Source: Bacteroidota bacterium
GTDB lineage: Bacteria > Bacteroidota > Ignavibacteria > UBA10030 > SZUA-254
Length of the DNA stretch: 33,690 bases
Direction of reading: 5' to 3'
NCBI GenBank assembly: GCA_020056225.1
Contig: JAGVIE010000026.1
Coordinates: 1 to 33,690, forward strand
Below the pieces are notes generated by a model that worked only from the letters and a program-made list of their open reading frames with translations, did not search any database and had not been told where the DNA came from. Made by a program: the position numbers and the translations under genes. Of this stretch, positions 30,415 to 33,690 are shown piece by piece; position 1 is the first letter of the stretch; every line of letters starts with the position of its first letter.

Positions 30415-33400
30415 ATGAAATTGAAAATATCTAAGGTATCGCTGATTGTAACTTTGTCTTTTGTTTGTTTAGTCACTTCATCTGTTCCTCTTCTTGCACA
30501 GAGTGATTTCAGCAGAAACGATACTCTTGACTTTCGCGGTGAGCACCATCTTTCGGCGGGTGGAAGCGACCTTGATCAATTTAATATCTTTATCGAAAGT
30601 AATAGTGATTTTCGCTTGTTCAAACTACATACCACAATAAGTCGCTTAGACCTCGGTGCCGTATGGAGAGCCTATCAATACAGGGTAGATATGAATAATG
30701 ATGGCACATGGGAACAAGATTGGACCACATCGAGTGGGATTGTTTCGTACAATTATCCCAATCCTTCCAACGGCATCAGTGCTAATCACACTATTAAGGT
30801 TGAAATTCAATATGCGAACATCTTGGGGCAAACTTACAATAGAACGAAATATAAGGAGATTACAATCCTCTCTACCCCCAGGGTGTACGTTAATTCCGAG
30901 AACGATGCATTTGTACAGCTTCGCAGCGAAGACTGCACTGCCAAAATACCTGTACTGCTTGTGGAGGGATTTGATCCCACGAACGATAAATTTCCGGATT
31001 TGTACTACAACTTAACGTGGGATCTTGTCAATATCGACCTGTACCCGGATGGGTATGAGGTATTCATTCTTAACTTTCATGACGGCGGCGGGGATCTGCG
31101 GCTGAACGCCAATGTGTTGTTGAAGGCGCTCGAAAAAATCCATGAGATCTGTCCGAACTACAAAATAGCTGTGGCAGGTTTGTCCATGGGTGGACCTATC
31201 ACAAGGTATGCTCTCGCTAAAAAGGAGGGTCAAGGCGGTACTCATGACGTTGGATTATTTCTCTCCTATGATTCACCACAGGATGGTGCACATGTAAATC
31301 CCGGTTTGCAGGATTGGATTAAAGATCAGAACGCAAGCCAAGAAGCTATTCGTATCATGCAAGATAATTTAAAATCAGTAGCTGCCAAACAAATGTTGCG
31401 TTATAATACCTATGAACCGGATCATGCTTCACGTATAGCATTTTATAATGAAATGAATGCATTGAATGGTGATGGTTATCCACACCAAAGTTATACTGCC
31501 TCAGTTAGCAACGGCAATTTCAATGCGACATGGGGTTATGAATCTGTCGGCAGGCATTTGTTAACTCTAAAAGTTAATGATCAAATGATTCATGATGTTC
31601 CGGCTGTTGAGTTGGATTGTGGAACCGGAAGTACGATAACTGATATAACAATGAACAGGTACGGAGATATTTATTACAATCCGTTTATTCATATTTTTTA
31701 CGAATTACAAATTATATTTAATCCTACCTACATCCCCACATATTCTGCGTTGGATTTAGTTAATTATCATGTAGATAATTTGACTGGCAACATTACATCA
31801 TTTGATCGTTCAAAGTTTGATGATTATGTCGTGCAAACAACTTCTTTGCAGCATCACGAACTGAGCACAGCTACACGAAATAAAATAACCTATTGGCTGA
31901 ACAAGAATTTTAACATTGGTGTCAATTACAATTTTGTCGAAGGAGGTTCAGCAGACCCGGATAATTACCAAGTGAAGATTCTGCACGGCGTACCCATTAC
32001 AGTTCAACCAAAAAATATAAATGTGAACGGCCGACAGATCACGTATAATTTTGCAGCATGGGAAGATGGAAATACCGACAATCCCCGGATCTTTTATACT
32101 GGACACGATGTTTCTCACACTGCAACTCTGAAAGCCCATCTTGTTTCCTCCGCCAGTACTGCGACAACTGGCAACAACCAGCGAAAAATAGTTTCTTTAG
32201 GAAATGATTTACATTCAGTTTATATATCAGCAGGTTCTATCTGGTATACAAAATATCATAATGGCAGTTGGTCGCCCGAGGTTCTTGTTTCCTCTATCTC
32301 AAATCCGACTGCGAAGAATCCCTCTATCGCTGTGTATTGGCCCTACGTTCATATTGTTTGGGAGGAAAAAATCAATAACATCAATTACGTCTGTTATAAG
32401 AGATTGGATGGGAACACTTCAACATGGAGTAACACCGTTCAATTATCGTATGTTGACGGAGATTTCGATGCGACTCCAGTTCTCTCAACAATGGGATACT
32501 CAGGGAAGGCAGTCGTGGTTTGGAAACAATGTGATGGACATCCAGCTCTCAACGGCTGTGGGACTAATTTGAAAGTTCGTTTAGATCCACTCGATCCGGT
32601 AACGCAAGCAAATGATCTTGGTTTCTTAGAAGCAAAACTTCCAAGCATCGCAGATCCCAATGCACAGAATGCATATTCTCTTGCATATGTAAACGGTGAA
32701 GGTGGTAATATAGATTTCTTACAGTTTACGTTAAATACCCAAGGCATACCGACCATAATAACACAAGCATCCACAATTTCTGGAACACTAACCCAATGTT
32801 CCAATCCAAGCATAACAAAAGCAATCGATGGAAGGGTATTTGTATCATGGGATGCTCTGAATGGGTCACTTCGCCATGTATTTGCAAGAGAGCGAAACGC
32901 ATCTGGCGTTTGGCAAACAGCAGTCGAATTCAGTCACGGTAGCCATCAAGGAAGTCGTCCCTCGATTGGAATTGATGATGCATCAAGTGCTGTGAATGTT
33001 GTATTTGAGTGTACTGACCATCTTGCTCGAAAATCTCGGCCACTCTCATCCTCAACGTGGGATGGTCTCTGCAATCTCCTCCAGGGATATGTGCCTGCAT
33101 TACCTGGATATAATGCTTCATGGATGTTTTGGACATCAGGTTCTGCACAACCTTACAATCTCCAATATGCAAACATTGCAGCAGCACCACAACAACCTGT
33201 TACGTACAGTCCTCCAAATGGTCAGCAGAATGTGGGACTTGGTATTTGGCTTGGTTGGTATAGTGCATTCAATGCGGCAACATACCGCGTTCAAGTATCA
33301 ACCACAGCCCCGCCAAGTTTTGATGGCGGAGTTTTCCGCGATCAATCCGGTATCACAAGTACCTCGTATCAGCCCGGCGGCTTGACATATTCAACATGGT

Positions 33401-33690
33401 ACTATTGGCGGGTCAACGCAACAAATAGTAATGGCACGAGCAGTTGGTCGGAAGTGAGGTCTTTCAGAACCTTGGACTACTCACCTCCCGGTTGTCCGTA
33501 CGTGTTCGCGTGGAACGGGAATAATTTCATCATCGATAACAACATACTGCCTCAGAGTGAATATTCTGCTAACAAAAACAAAACGGTCACCGATCATTAC
33601 AAGCTCCTCGCATCTCCCACACTTGATGATGGCAAGTATATACTTGAACTGCGAGAGTTTGAGCGTGAGCGAACAAAACTTGACGAAGTG
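30415..33690 (+). CDS. Large secreted alpha/beta-hydrolase with beta-rich and FN3-like modules, partial
   Basis: The reading frame starts at an ATG preceded by GAAAGGAG and remains open for 1092 codons to the window end, so the C-terminus is missing. A signal peptide (about 1-31, ending PLLAQ) is followed by an N-terminal beta-rich region. A lipase/esterase-like domain (about 180-420) opens IPVLLVEGFDP and has the nucleophile elbow AGLSMGGP (Ser257) and FLSYDSPQDGA, where an acid residue or substrate loop would be. A repeat region with SIWYTKYHNGSW- and VFVSWDALNG-like strands (about 590-880) suggests a propeller. An FN3-like domain (923-1020) and then CPYVFAWNGNNFIIDNNILPQ open the surface-export style C-terminal part. 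Substrate unknown. Confidence 0.8.
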   Translation, partial: MKLKISKVSLIVTLSFVCLVTSSVPLLAQSDFSRNDTLDFRGEHHLSAGGSDLDQFNIFIESNSDFRLFKLHTTISRLDLGAVWRAYQYRVDMNNDGTWEQDWTTSSGIVSYNYPNPSNGISANHTIKVEIQYANILGQTYNRTKYKEITILSTPRVYVNSENDAFVQLRSEDCTAKIPVLLVEGFDPTNDKFPDLYYNLTWDLVNIDLYPDGYEVFILNFHDGGGDLRLNANVLLKALEKIHEICPNYKIAVAGLSMGGPITRYALAKKEGQGGTHDVGLFLSYDSPQDGAHVNPGLQDWIKDQNASQEAIRIMQDNLKSVAAKQMLRYNTYEPDHASRIAFYNEMNALNGDGYPHQSYTASVSNGNFNATWGYESVGRHLLTLKVNDQMIHDVPAVELDCGTGSTITDITMNRYGDIYYNPFIHIFYELQIIFNPTYIPTYSALDLVNYHVDNLTGNITSFDRSKFDDYVVQTTSLQHHELSTATRNKITYWLNKNFNIGVNYNFVEGGSADPDNYQVKILHGVPITVQPKNINVNGRQITYNFAAWEDGNTDNPRIFYTGHDVSHTATLKAHLVSSASTATTGNNQRKIVSLGNDLHSVYISAGSIWYTKYHNGSWSPEVLVSSISNPTAKNPSIAVYWPYVHIVWEEKINNINYVCYKRLDGNTSTWSNTVQLSYVDGDFDATPVLSTMGYSGKAVVVWKQCDGHPALNGCGTNLKVRLDPLDPVTQANDLGFLEAKLPSIADPNAQNAYSLAYVNGEGGNIDFLQFTLNTQGIPTIITQASTISGTLTQCSNPSITKAIDGRVFVSWDALNGSLRHVFARERNASGVWQTAVEFSHGSHQGSRPSIGIDDASSAVNVVFECTDHLARKSRPLSSSTWDGLCNLLQGYVPALPGYNASWMFWTSGSAQPYNLQYANIAAAPQQPVTYSPPNGQQNVGLGIWLGWYSAFNAATYRVQVSTTAPPSFDGGVFRDQSGITSTSYQPGGLTYSTWYYWRVNATNSNGTSSWSEVRSFRTLDYSPPGCPYVFAWNGNNFIIDNNILPQSEYSANKNKTVTDHYKLLASPTLDDGKYILELREFERERTKLDEV

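Overview
The window is bacterial, moderately AT-rich and densely coded. It shows many Sec- and lipoprotein-type secreted proteins, an outer-membrane barrel, a secreted tricorn-type protease, an M28 aminopeptidase with a PDZ domain, CheY-like single-domain regulators and a very long surface hydrolase with FN3-like and beta-rich repeats. Together these suggest a member of the FCB group, most likely Ignavibacteria/Chlorobi-related Bacteroidota. The assignment rests on protein style only; there is no rRNA or other marker gene here.

Layout. (1) 1-6100: a small heavy-metal-binding lipoprotein and a Cu+ P1B-ATPase (copA) converge on a secreted MEMO-family protein. The stop codons of both convergent genes lie in the two arms of one palindromic element. 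A Cys-rich small protein, a UPF0173 metallo-beta-lactamase-fold hydrolase and the ribosome-assembly GTPase RsgA follow. (2) 5900-11700: a run of unrelated small genes, all on the minus strand, many secreted or membrane-anchored and mostly of unknown function. They are separated by long structured intergenic spacers. Several spacers end in a motif TAAC-N5-L-box (plus-strand reading) that resembles the R'/L' half of integron attC sites. I read this as a possible integrase-less gene-cassette array (CALIN), now partly decayed. A 131-bp MITE-like element lies inside it. (3) 11800-15510: two REP-associated tyrosine transposases (RAYT), each flanked by two 47-nt perfect-stem hairpins whose loop sequence is specific to that RAYT. 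Between the two units sits an ABC-2 exporter (ATPase and permease). A fifth, solitary hairpin of the same family lies at 6534-6602. (4) 15526-27574: tricorn-type protease, a response regulator, a cobalt/nickel ECF transporter (cbiMN-cbiQ-cbiO), peroxiredoxin, M28 peptidase, and a minus-strand block of tryptophanase, Yip1-family membrane protein, minimal zincin, dimeric-barrel protein and response regulator. (5) 27712-33690: a plus-strand surface cluster with a near-consensus sigma70-type promoter. It encodes a lipoprotein, an outer-membrane beta-barrel, a second lipoprotein and a secreted alpha/beta-hydrolase of more than 1092 residues that runs off the window.

The strongest unusual signal is the RAYT/hairpin system. 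It has five hairpins with a shared stem, two loop subfamilies matched to two RAYTs, and every copy lies 6-15 nt downstream of a minus-strand stop codon. The second is the candidate cassette array. Neither could be verified by search here, and the decisive tests are given with each finding.
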